A stretch of 64,000 nt of DNA, from NCBI GenBank assembly GCA_947625465.1, contig CANQOK010000007.1:1-64000 (forward strand). The letters run 5' to 3'. The notes beneath the pieces are model-generated. The model searched no databases. It saw nothing but the letters and a program-made list of their open reading frames with translations, and was not told where the DNA came from. The position numbers and the translations under genes were made by a program. Source of the DNA: an uncultured Lachnospiraceae bacterium (lineage in GTDB: Bacteria > Bacillota > Clostridia > Lachnospirales > Lachnospiraceae). Positions 50,136 through 59,402 of the stretch are shown piece after piece (position 1 is the stretch's first letter; each line of letters opens with the position of its first letter).

Positions 50136-53027
50136 TTACTTAATTCTGTATTTCTGTTCCCTTTGTTTAAACGCCTCTCTACCACCTTCCAGGATATCAC
50201 AGATATGCTGCTGAATTGAATATTGATAAAGAACCCCTTTCTCCTCGCAGGACCTATCACAATGCTCAATGGATCCTGTTACATACTCAAACTTGTAGGT
50301 GTCGTTGGGCGTATTCTTTCCATTCTGATTTGCCACAATAATCTCTTCTGCATCTGATCCCAAAACTACATTTGCATTGTGCGTTACGACAATAATCTGC
50401 CTATCCACTTTTCTCGAAAGGATAAATGGAGTCAGTTCTCTGTAAATAGATCTATTATCAAGATCATCTTCCGGCTGATCAATCAATATCGGACATTTAC
50501 TATCTTCAAGTTTTATCAGCATCTTTAACAGAACCAAAGCCTTCTTACCTGGGGACATGGATCCGATAGTATCTCCTCCCACTTCAACATTATAGATTGT
50601 ATTATACCAGTCCGAAAGTATTGTTCTAAGTGTTTCCTCTTTTGATGCTGAAGTCAGTAATTTTAAGGTCCCATCCATCACTCGCACAATGAGTGCTTTT
50701 ATTTTCTCTGGTGTAAAATTTTTTTCATCAAAACTATCAAGATCAATTATATCCCGCTGACCTTTAAGCACTGTCTTATTAAATTTCGCGCGGAATGTTT
50801 CTTCAAAACCTTCACGCCGAAATGGAGTTTTGACAATAAAACGCAAATCTTCTTCATCTATAGTTGAATCTTCTGCCGTAGGATCACTCTCTGCATTATT
50901 TATGTAGTCTGCAAACTCTTCATGTATACCCTTGTAACCGTCAAATGTTTGAGCCAACCGATCAAGAATGATTGCAATTTGTTTTTTCCTATCTTGTATC
51001 TTCTGCTCAAGTTCATTAAACTCACCCAACTTTTCCTTTTGCTTTTTAAGATAAGCTGACAACTCCACAAGTTCTGCACTTTGCTTAACCTGTTCTGCCA
51101 GGGATTCAATAATAACTTTATCAGTTTTCAGTTTTCCCTGATATTCAGATATTCGCTTAAGTATCTCAGATAACAAACTGGCTTTCGATTCATGCCATGA
51201 CCTATCTGCTGCCTGGACAGCCAAAGTACATGCTGAATCCAGTAATTTCTGTATATCATTGGACAAATCAAGAGAGCTGAAATTAAGCACCTGCACAACC
51301 GTCTCAATATTTTCTATGCTTTCTTTCTCTCTTTTAAGCCGTCTTATAACTCCTTCTAACTCCGTTGCCTCATGTTCAGCATCACTATATTTCTTGATTT
51401 CATCTTCCGATATAGATAGCGCCGTAGATATTTCTTTCCGACGTTTTTCCTTATCGTCTATTTCTTTTTTAATTCCTTCCTTTGTTCCAATTTCCTTTTG
51501 TCGTTCTATCAGTTCTTCGATCTCTCCCTGCAATATTTGGAGTTGATAAATATCTGCATCAGTCCTTTTTTTCAAAAAATCTAAATTTGCTTTCATTTTT
51601 GTGGAAGCATCTTTGTTATCTTTCTTACTTAGAACTATACTTTCAATAATTCTGTCTATATCTGTAGACTCGTCCTCAGATTCACTGAGTCTGTTCAAAT
51701 ATGTCTGCGGAATATAGATAATCTTATGATCATACTGAGCATCACTGCTTGTACTCAATGTTCCATCCTTCCATCTTACTATAACGCCATTAATAATAGG
51801 ATTTTTTGCGCCGGGTTTCAAATCACCAGATTTTTCCTTGACTTGTTCCGGATCTATTGCATAGGCAATGTTGTGTAACAAGAGAGATTTCCCTGTTGAT
51901 TTCCCACCTATTATGCAGTTTAAATGATCATTAAATGGAACAAAACCTTCCGGAAATACCCCTTTTAAATCCGTTCCAGATAAACTATCATGCCCAACTG
52001 CATCCCCAAAGCTCACACCATCAATAACATAATACTGTTCTTTCCTTTCTGGTTGAATCTCCTGGATTCTAACACGTGTTTCCGGCTCATAAAGGATTTG
52101 ACGCAAACCATTAAACGTCGGATCTGCCTTAATCCAGCAATATCTTTTTAAATCTGGTTCAAAAAGTTTTTCATTTTCATGGGCATCAGACCCATTAATA
52201 CAGGGCATTAAAGAGCCACATCGATTGATTACATCCTGTTTCGTACATTTGTCTCCATTTTTCTTTCCAAGAAAATATTCTATATCTCCTGGCTTTCCAG
52301 AAAAAACAAAATCGCACATCTTAAAGATAGAATCCACCACTGCCTCCATTTGGCTACCTGATTCTAGCTTATACACTTCATCTCTTCCAACACCAGATAA
52401 TCCATCTGTACTACTATTAGAAACACCCATGAGCAAGTGATTTCGCAAATCAGGATCCGACTTCATCACCGCATCGATTGCATCTTTTGAGATGACAAAA
52501 AGCTCAACTCCCTCTTTAAGCAACTCTCTTTCATCTGTTTGATCTGGATGTTTCGTTTTTCCAAGTGCAATCAATTCGCTTCTAACTGGATGGTAAGGCC
52601 TGCCTCCAATATCAATTTTCAGCTGATTAAAAAATCTCGTTTCTAATTCATCCACAATCGCTGGATCAAAGAGAAAATGAATGTTAACCGGCGACTTACT
52701 TGACACGGGAGTCATTCTCATTTCAATATTTGGAATAACAAGTTTGACGCATTTCGGAAGTCTATTATCTGAAATGATCTTTTTATAGTTATCAATCGTC
52801 ACATAATCTGTAATACCTAAAACAGCGATTGCCCTTGAAGGATCACTTCCGTCACCTACATATTCAGAAATACTCTTATAAAAATTATCCCACTTTTCCT
52901 CTGGTGTACTTCCAGAATAAGAATCATTTTTATTAGTGCCTGGCGTATGAATATGTAAATCCCAGCGACGCCATTCCGATCCCACCGGATAAGCCGATAT
53001 ATTTTTTATGCTTTCGTTAAATGACAT
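50136..53027 (-). CDS. TrlF-type PHP/SMC-like ATPase
   Basis: A 963-residue cytoplasmic protein. The N-terminal PHP domain (about 15-290) has WDLHIHTPG, GITDYV (Tyr where His is usual) and CINGSDAHENE, metal-binding motifs of a phosphoesterase. An ABC/SMC-type ATPase follows: Walker A GGKSTGKSLLL near residue 385, coiled coil about 480-720, Walker B LIDQPEDDLDNR near 875 and H-loop VVTHNANV. These proteins (TrlF type in family databases) often lie next to type I restriction operons and resemble RloC/PrrC-like guards. Activity not proven. The start at 53027 has AAGGAGG. It follows hsdS by 58 bases. Confidence 0.85.
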   Translation of the reverse strand: MSFNESIKNISAYPVGSEWRRWDLHIHTPGTNKNDSYSGSTPEEKWDNFYKSISEYVGDGSDPSRAIAVLGITDYVTIDNYKKIISDNRLPKCVKLVIPNIEMRMTPVSSKSPVNIHFLFDPAIVDELETRFFNQLKIDIGGRPYHPVRSELIALGKTKHPDQTDERELLKEGVELFVISKDAIDAVMKSDPDLRNHLLMGVSNSSTDGLSGVGRDEVYKLESGSQMEAVVDSIFKMCDFVFSGKPGDIEYFLGKKNGDKCTKQDVINRCGSLMPCINGSDAHENEKLFEPDLKRYCWIKADPTFNGLRQILYEPETRVRIQEIQPERKEQYYVIDGVSFGDAVGHDSLSGTDLKGVFPEGFVPFNDHLNCIIGGKSTGKSLLLHNIAYAIDPEQVKEKSGDLKPGAKNPIINGVIVRWKDGTLSTSSDAQYDHKIIYIPQTYLNRLSESEDESTDIDRIIESIVLSKKDNKDASTKMKANLDFLKKRTDADIYQLQILQGEIEELIERQKEIGTKEGIKKEIDDKEKRRKEISTALSISEDEIKKYSDAEHEATELEGVIRRLKREKESIENIETVVQVLNFSSLDLSNDIQKLLDSACTLAVQAADRSWHESKASLLSEILKRISEYQGKLKTDKVIIESLAEQVKQSAELVELSAYLKKQKEKLGEFNELEQKIQDRKKQIAIILDRLAQTFDGYKGIHEEFADYINNAESDPTAEDSTIDEEDLRFIVKTPFRREGFEETFRAKFNKTVLKGQRDIIDLDSFDEKNFTPEKIKALIVRVMDGTLKLLTSASKEETLRTILSDWYNTIYNVEVGGDTIGSMSPGKKALVLLKMLIKLEDSKCPILIDQPEDDLDNRSIYRELTPFILSRKVDRQIIVVTHNANVVLGSDAEEIIVANQNGKNTPNDTYKFEYVTGSIEHCDRSCEEKGVLYQYSIQQHICDILEGGREAFKQREQKYRIK

Positions 53028-53085
53028 ACTGACCTCCTTGTATTTCACAATCTTCTCAATCGACGATGTATATCTGTCAACAACA

Positions 53086-54366
53086 TCAAACCTGTTTCAG
53101 CAACCCCACCGCACTTTCTTCTTCCGGGTCATTGGTTCCTAACTCCCCACGAAAAGCACGGGCGAGGATAGATTTTTTCATGGTTTCGATCTGGTTTAAA
53201 ACGGCTTCGGCCGTTTCTTTGGCTTGTTGCTCCTTTATAAAAAGGGAATCAAGAATATCAACAATTTGTTTCTGCTCGTCAGGAGAGGTTATTTTAACTC
53301 TAAGGGCAGAAAGTTCTTTTTGATTGATCTTAGGCAAAACTGAACGAGAGCCAACGGAAGATGCTTGTTGGAGAAATTCATCCGAAAGCATATAGTACCA
53401 CAAATATCTGGTGTTCTCTTTTGCCTCTACAGGGTACATATCGGCGCTGCATAATCCGTCAAAGTCTGCGATTACTACTTTTGAGAGATAAGGTCGTATT
53501 TTTGAGTATAAAATTTGTCCTGTGTAAAAACGATGCTTTCCGCTTTTTACCTTATCTTCTCTAATCGTCCGATACTCTAATAAAACCCCTGTCTTTTTTT
53601 CAATATTATCTGGCGCAATATGAGGAAAATCCTGATAATCTTTAGGATCTACCAGATTACTTTTAACAGCAGCAATTTCATCGAAACAAACTTCTTTCCA
53701 ACAATTTGAAGGTATACCGTTTTCTTGCCTCCACTTCGCCGTTAACTCCCCTGTAAACGCCTTATGCAGAATCGCCGTTTTGCGAGCTTCAAAACTATCT
53801 ACCACGGCCTGCGCCTTTTCCTTCGCCTCGTCCAGTTTGGCAAACAGGCTTTCTATGCGGTCAACAATACGCTGTTGCTCGGCAAGTGGGGGAAGGGGCA
53901 AAGAATATTGGGTAAACAAGGGAAAATGTCGTCTATACCCCATGTTAGGAATGTCCAATTCCTGTAGTGCGTAATAAAAGGCTTTAGGACGATAAAAAGT
54001 CTTTGGCTTCAGCACTTTTATTCCATCTGCTCCCTGTGCAAATCGAAAATCAACATATTTTATACATCTTGTGTGATCTCCAAAAATGATAACGGGCAAA
54101 TCACCAAAATAAGCCATATTTTCATCGTTTGTATATCCGCCTACAAGCTCCTGCCCTTGATCGACAACGGCTAATAATCCATCGTCCAAATAGGTATTCT
54201 TTTGAACTTTCTTCTTGCTATCAGTACAGTTAATAAACGTTTCAAGTAGTTTTACCCAGCACCAATTCTTAGGCACAGAATAAGGTTGTTCCTCTACCGG
54301 CACAAGGGCTTGTTGCAGCCGTTCCTCTATCGTCAGTTCCTTATCTTTTTTCTTCCCCCGTGCCAT
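53086..54366 (-). CDS. hsdS: Type I restriction specificity subunit HsdS
   Basis: A 426-residue specificity subunit that chooses the bipartite DNA target. Two target-recognition domains (about 30-160 and 245-370) are each followed by a conserved helical region: LAEQQRIVDRIESLFAKLDE at about 190 and SPDEQKQIVDILDSLF at about 385. The conserved spacer helices set the gap length between the two half-sites. The ATG at 54366 is one base after the hsdM stop, so coupling is tight. Target sequence not predictable. Confidence 0.93.
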   Translation of the reverse strand: MARGKKKDKELTIEERLQQALVPVEEQPYSVPKNWCWVKLLETFINCTDSKKKVQKNTYLDDGLLAVVDQGQELVGGYTNDENMAYFGDLPVIIFGDHTRCIKYVDFRFAQGADGIKVLKPKTFYRPKAFYYALQELDIPNMGYRRHFPLFTQYSLPLPPLAEQQRIVDRIESLFAKLDEAKEKAQAVVDSFEARKTAILHKAFTGELTAKWRQENGIPSNCWKEVCFDEIAAVKSNLVDPKDYQDFPHIAPDNIEKKTGVLLEYRTIREDKVKSGKHRFYTGQILYSKIRPYLSKVVIADFDGLCSADMYPVEAKENTRYLWYYMLSDEFLQQASSVGSRSVLPKINQKELSALRVKITSPDEQKQIVDILDSLFIKEQQAKETAEAVLNQIETMKKSILARAFRGELGTNDPEEESAVGLLKQV

Positions 54367-54367
54367 A

Positions 54368-55789
54368 TCACACCTCTGCGCTTTCCAGCGACTTCAATTC
54401 CTTCACAACGCTCATCAGGAGATCCACCGCTTCTTCCAACTGTGCAATGGCTTCTTCACCGCTTTCAATCGGGTCGGGCAAATCTTCATAGTCAACAATC
54501 GAATCATCACGAATCAGGCCAAGATCCAAGCTGTTGCCCTTTTCCGCGATCTGCTCTCTGGTAAATACGCTCCAACGCTCATCTTCTACGGCATGGCGGT
54601 CTTTTGCTTCATAGGCCGCTTCAAACTCTGCGAAATGCTCTTTCTTCAGCGGATTGGTCTTGCCAAAGGACGGCATATTGGTACGCAGGTCATAGAACCA
54701 CACTTCCCGTGTGTTGCCCTTTTCGATCTTTCCCCTGGTAAAAAACAACACGTTAGTCTTTACGCCCTGTGCATAGAAAATGCCGGTAGGCAGACGCAGA
54801 ACCGTGTGCAGGTTGCATTTATCCATTAGATCAACTCGAATCCGCTCACCGTCACCGTCTGCAAACAGGACATTATCAGGAAGCACCACAGCGGCACGGG
54901 CTTTCCCGTCCGCTTTCAGACTGCGGTAGATATGTTGCAGGAAATTAAGCTGTTTATTACTGGTGGGGAAAGTAAAGTCATCACGGGTGGCACGTTCGCC
55001 GCCTTTTTTTGTACCAAAGGGTGGATTAGTCAGGACAACATCATAGCCTTTCATGGATTTTCCCACATTGGATAAGGTATCGCCTAAAATGATCTCTCCT
55101 TCTATATCATGGAGCATGGCGTTCATCAGCGCCAAACGGTGGGTATCATGGACAAGTTCACAGCCTGTAAACGCCTTTTCACGCTCAAAAGCTGCCGTAT
55201 CGGCGTCCAAGTCAAAGAAAGAATCCGTCTGGTCTGACACATACTGATGGGCGGCAATCATAAACCCGAATGTTCCGCAGGCAGGGTCGTTGCACTGTTC
55301 GCCAGCTTGAGGTCTTACAAGCCTTGTCATCACATCAATTAGCACACGCGGCGTGAAATACTGGCCTGCACCAGATTTCTTCTCGTTGGCATTCTTCTCC
55401 AACAACCCTTCATACAGGTTTCCAAGCCCTTCTTCACGGGCAGAGTACCAATCCAGACCGTCAATGGTTGTGATGATCTTTTCCAGATTTTTAGGCTCAT
55501 CAATATTGGTCGCGGCACCTTGATAGATTTCCCGCACTCTGCCAGTGCAGTTTTCGCCCAAATGATTCAGCAGCTCTTTATAAAACTTTTTCAACTCGAT
55601 CCCACTTTTGGAAGTCAAAGCGTCCCAACGGTATGCTTCAGGGATCTGGCTTTCCGCTCCCGTTTCCTTCGCCATTTTTAAGAACAGAATATAGGTAAGC
55701 TCGGTGACATATTGGTGGTATGTTATACCGTCATCCCGTAGGACATTGCATAGATTCCAAAGCTTTGATACAATTTCCTGAGTGGTCAT
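54368..55789 (-). CDS. hsdM: Type I DNA methyltransferase HsdM
   Basis: A 473-residue N6-adenine methyltransferase. SAM-binding motif PACGTFGF near residue 165 and catalytic NPPF in VLTNPPFGTKK near residue 250. An N-terminal helical HsdM domain precedes it. The start is the ATG within TAATG at 55789, overlapping the stop of the small gene by one base; the frame stays open to a TTG at 55900, but that part overlaps the small gene. Confidence 0.94.
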   Translation of the reverse strand: MTTQEIVSKLWNLCNVLRDDGITYHQYVTELTYILFLKMAKETGAESQIPEAYRWDALTSKSGIELKKFYKELLNHLGENCTGRVREIYQGAATNIDEPKNLEKIITTIDGLDWYSAREEGLGNLYEGLLEKNANEKKSGAGQYFTPRVLIDVMTRLVRPQAGEQCNDPACGTFGFMIAAHQYVSDQTDSFFDLDADTAAFEREKAFTGCELVHDTHRLALMNAMLHDIEGEIILGDTLSNVGKSMKGYDVVLTNPPFGTKKGGERATRDDFTFPTSNKQLNFLQHIYRSLKADGKARAAVVLPDNVLFADGDGERIRVDLMDKCNLHTVLRLPTGIFYAQGVKTNVLFFTRGKIEKGNTREVWFYDLRTNMPSFGKTNPLKKEHFAEFEAAYEAKDRHAVEDERWSVFTREQIAEKGNSLDLGLIRDDSIVDYEDLPDPIESGEEAIAQLEEAVDLLMSVVKELKSLESAEV

Positions 55790-56031
55790 TATCTTCTTTC
55801 TCCTTGCTGTTCTTTCGCTATTTGCCGTGCAAGTTCTGAACAAACTATTTCCACAGCAAGGTTTTGATTTTCCAAACGAATTTCTCTTTTTGCGTCGCAA
55901 AAGTCAGAAAGCGCTTTTCTCATCTTCTCTATTTCAGCAGCCTGTCTCGCATCACTCGCTGGTGGAAAAAGCTGCTCTGGATTTTGCATATAATAAACAA
56001 CTCTTTGAATTATGTAACTAATATCTATCAT
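55789..56031 (-). CDS. Small protein between hsdR and hsdM
   Basis: An 80-residue predicted soluble helical protein (MIDISYIIQRVVYYMQNPEQ at the start, then EKMRKALSDFCDAKREIRLE). It is not recognised as a known family. Support that it is real: its ATG overlaps the hsdR stop as ATGA (4 bases), its stop overlaps the hsdM start as TAATG, and it fills a gap exactly. It may be an HsdR or HsdM helper, a controller or an antirestriction factor; none of these is proven. Confidence 0.7.
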   Translation of the reverse strand: MIDISYIIQRVVYYMQNPEQLFPPASDARQAAEIEKMRKALSDFCDAKREIRLENQNLAVEIVCSELARQIAKEQQGERR

Positions 56032-59000
56032 GCTGTTTTTCCTCCGTCATCATACAGATACTCATTAAGTTCTAAAATAATATTTTCTAATTTGTTTCCA
56101 AACACTTTATTGATTTTACTGAATCCACCCTGTGCTTTGAAGCGTCCATCTTCATCAAAAACAGAGATATTCAGAACAGATTCTTCCATCAGATACTTTT
56201 CCATTCTGGCAATCCAGTTTAATTCCTGTCTGGAAAAGCTATGGGCCTTTCTCAGTTTATCTACCGCCCGCCTGATCCGTGCTTCATGAGAAATGAGTAC
56301 AGAGCCGATAGCATAACGGCGAATCAAACTGATAATATCTGCCGCCATATCTTCATTAGTCATCTGAGAGATTGCCGTATTCAACTGCTGTGTTGTAAAG
56401 CCTTCCCGATCCAGCGTCAGCCGCAAGGATTTCAGACTTTCTCTGGTCAGTTCCTTCGGACGTGTGCAGACAATATTCAAGGCGGCAATTTCATTCAGGT
56501 TTGTTTTTATATAGGCCGCAAAAGCATCCAGATAATCTTCGGGTTTACTCCCAGCGCCATACCCTCTGCTGTGTTCCAACAGTTCATCTTCTGCATCAGA
56601 TATTACTACGGGATTGCTGCCATTTGCTTTTGTTTCCTGTAACATTTTGAACATATCCACATAAGTAAGAAGACGGGTTCGGGCCTCTTCTGGCTTACAC
56701 TTCTGAATATCAATAATAAATTGGGTTGGGTCTTTCCCGCCTGTCATACTAATGAAGTGATCCATGGTCTTGCTGTCCATGTTACGCTTTTTCCGCTGCA
56801 ATTTAACGATAATCTGATTAATCTGGTACTGTACTTGTTTTTCATCGTCCAAAACTTTCAGCCCATCTAATAGTTGGGTAAACGTAGTAGACGGGTTTAC
56901 CACAACCGGCTTCATCGTATTGACAGCTTCCAGTGAATCATATACACCGACAGGATCATAAATTTCAAAGTGAGTCTTGTGAATTTCAGGGCATAATCTG
57001 GTAGCTCGTCCCATCATCTGTTCAAACAGAATACGGGATTTCACACGGCGCATGAACACCAGCGTCGTAATTTCAGGCACATCAATTCCAGTAGTCAACA
57101 GGTCAACGGTGACAACAATACTTGGGAAACGCTCATTCTTAAAACGTTTGATTGCCTCCTGTACTTTTTTCTTATTCCCACCGCCGACACTGCCTGTGAT
57201 TTTCATAATGGCATCATTATCAACGCCTGTTTGGGAATAAATCTCTTTCAGAATCTTGACAATCATATCGGCGTGCTGATCATCCACCGCATAGATAAGT
57301 GTTTTCCCTTGCTCTTCTGGAGATTCAGGATCAATATCACGGGCAATTTCAGCAAGAACCGTCCTGTTAAAGTTCTCTGTGATAACCTGGCGATTGAAGC
57401 TGTCAATGTCAAAATCCAGTTCGTCAGAGAGAAGTTCACTGTTGGTAATTTCACCTGTAACAGGATCATAAATGGTAACGGTGTCGCCTTCTTTGTAATG
57501 AATACCGCCTTTTCCTAATTTGGTGGTCAGTTCATGCGGTGCATCGTGGTCTACTAAATATCCTTCTATAACCGCTTCCCGATAGGTGTATTTGAACACT
57601 GGCTGACCGAAAATTTCTGTGGTTTGCAGTGCGGGTGTTGCAGTAAGCGCTATCTTAACGGCATCGAAGTATTCAACGACACTGCGATATTTGCTCTGGT
57701 AGTCAGCCTGATCCCGATAAAGTAACTCATCTTCGCCCATTTCCTTGTCCAATATGTATCCTCTGTGGGCCTCATCAATAATTACAAGGTCATAGTCGGA
57801 AATGGCGGGCATCGTGTCTCCATCATTGTAAAGAATACGCTTTACCATACTTTGAACTGTTGCCACCTGAATACGGGTTTCACGGTCAATCGTTTTATCA
57901 TCAAGTCCTTTAATATTATAAATGTCATCAAGAGTCAGCAAATCTTCCAGCTTGACTTCCTTAAAAACATCTTCTGCCTGTTCTCCCAAAGCAGTACGAT
58001 CTACAAGAAACAGAATACGGCGGAAGCGTTCTGTTTTCAAAAAGCGATAAATCAGTCCTAAGATCGTTCTTGTTTTGCCCGTGCCTGTAGCCATTGCCAA
58101 AAGAATATTCTGCTGCCCATTGATAATCGCCTTTTCAGCAGCTTGAATAGCCTTCATCTGATATTCACGCAGATTCAGACCATCCTTATCCCTGAGAAGG
58201 TCATACGGCATATCCTGCAAAGCCTGATTTGTGGCCTGAATATCTTTTTCCATCAGTTCCATAATACCTGTTGGACTCATCCAGCCCTTTAATGCCTTTG
58301 GCGCGTTATCGGGCCGCCTCAAATCCAGAAACCAAACGCCGCTTTTCGTGTCGTATTGTTCCAGATAAGGCCTTCCGTTGGTAGCAAAAGTAAATGGAAC
58401 TTTATAGTTGCCCCATGTGCCAATCTGATACTGTGCATCTTTCTCTTGGATATTTCTGGAATAATCTTTGCACTGATAGTCAATTACAGACGGAATATCT
58501 TTATGAATCGCTTTGGCCTCTATGGTAGCAACCATCTGGGTATCAACAAACAAAACATAATCCGCATAGCCTTTATTGCCAACTGTAGAATCAGTAGGCC
58601 ATTCTGCGATTGCGATATTATGTCCTTTAGCAGGTCGAGTTCCCTTAGAATAACGCAGATTTTCTGTATCAGCCTCCCATCCAACTTTCCGAAGCTGTTC
58701 ATCAATGAGATAGCGGGTCTCTGCCTCCGTACGTACTCTTTGACTTGCCGCCTTACCCGCCTGTTGCTTTCGAGTTTCTTTTGCCACTTCAGGGGAAGCC
58801 GCGGCCGTAGCCTCTGCCTCCTGTACCAGCTTTTCCTCTTGTTCTTGTTCCGCTTGTTTGTCGGCCACAACAGGCGTAGAATCGTTCTGAGGCATCACAA
58901 AAGGCTTGTTCTGGTAACTCCAATCCCCATAAGTTTGCATAAACCACTCGCACAAACTGTATGCCATTTGGAGCAGTGTTTTACTTTCTTCTACAGAAGC

Positions 59001-59294
59001 ATAATTTTCATGTACTGCCTTGTTGCGTTTTTTTCGGAGAGCATGAAGAATGTCTGATAGATCTCTGGTAATAAATCCTTCCCGCAAAAGCGTGGTAATC
59101 CGCATGGCTGCAGTATTATCGTAAGGTAGTTCCAACCGATCATATGTAAAAATCAAGTTCACGATTGTTTCACCAATCATACCTAATTTCATCAGACAGG
59201 AATTAGAATCAGAGTAGCAATATTTTTCTGCCAACTTACCAAAATTAGCTAGTACAGGAAAATGACTATTCAAGAACTCAAAATTTGATTTCAT
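56028..59294 (-). CDS. hsdR: Type I restriction subunit HsdR
   Basis: A 1088-residue restriction and translocase subunit. The N-terminal region (about 1-130) is a DUF4145-like helical domain. PD-(D/E)XK nuclease: YADYVLFVDTQMVATIEAKA (Asp and E-A-K), about residues 235-265. SF2 helicase: ATGTGKTRTILG (Walker A), IIDEAHRG (DEAH) and QMMGRATRLCPE (motif VI). The C-terminal domain is of EcoEI type. The start at 59294 has AGGAGG; the GGGGAT...ATCCCC hairpin (59315-59345) lies just upstream. It is first in the hsd operon and follows hamB by 108 bases. Confidence 0.94.
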   Translation of the reverse strand: MKSNFEFLNSHFPVLANFGKLAEKYCYSDSNSCLMKLGMIGETIVNLIFTYDRLELPYDNTAAMRITTLLREGFITRDLSDILHALRKKRNKAVHENYASVEESKTLLQMAYSLCEWFMQTYGDWSYQNKPFVMPQNDSTPVVADKQAEQEQEEKLVQEAEATAAASPEVAKETRKQQAGKAASQRVRTEAETRYLIDEQLRKVGWEADTENLRYSKGTRPAKGHNIAIAEWPTDSTVGNKGYADYVLFVDTQMVATIEAKAIHKDIPSVIDYQCKDYSRNIQEKDAQYQIGTWGNYKVPFTFATNGRPYLEQYDTKSGVWFLDLRRPDNAPKALKGWMSPTGIMELMEKDIQATNQALQDMPYDLLRDKDGLNLREYQMKAIQAAEKAIINGQQNILLAMATGTGKTRTILGLIYRFLKTERFRRILFLVDRTALGEQAEDVFKEVKLEDLLTLDDIYNIKGLDDKTIDRETRIQVATVQSMVKRILYNDGDTMPAISDYDLVIIDEAHRGYILDKEMGEDELLYRDQADYQSKYRSVVEYFDAVKIALTATPALQTTEIFGQPVFKYTYREAVIEGYLVDHDAPHELTTKLGKGGIHYKEGDTVTIYDPVTGEITNSELLSDELDFDIDSFNRQVITENFNRTVLAEIARDIDPESPEEQGKTLIYAVDDQHADMIVKILKEIYSQTGVDNDAIMKITGSVGGGNKKKVQEAIKRFKNERFPSIVVTVDLLTTGIDVPEITTLVFMRRVKSRILFEQMMGRATRLCPEIHKTHFEIYDPVGVYDSLEAVNTMKPVVVNPSTTFTQLLDGLKVLDDEKQVQYQINQIIVKLQRKKRNMDSKTMDHFISMTGGKDPTQFIIDIQKCKPEEARTRLLTYVDMFKMLQETKANGSNPVVISDAEDELLEHSRGYGAGSKPEDYLDAFAAYIKTNLNEIAALNIVCTRPKELTRESLKSLRLTLDREGFTTQQLNTAISQMTNEDMAADIISLIRRYAIGSVLISHEARIRRAVDKLRKAHSFSRQELNWIARMEKYLMEESVLNISVFDEDGRFKAQGGFSKINKVFGNKLENIILELNEYLYDDGGKTA

Positions 59295-59402
59295 ATCCTT
59301 CCTCCTAGGTAATTGGGGATGCTCAACAAATTCCACAATATCCCCATATTAAACTTCATTACACTTCTCATATTTTCAAATGATTACTTGACTCATGCCA
59401 AA

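Noticed and set aside
55790..55900. N-terminal extension of hsdM from a TTG at 55900
   Set aside because: The added residues overlap the small gene in another frame. The ATG at 55789 gives the usual HsdM N-terminus (TTQEIVSKLWNLCN).
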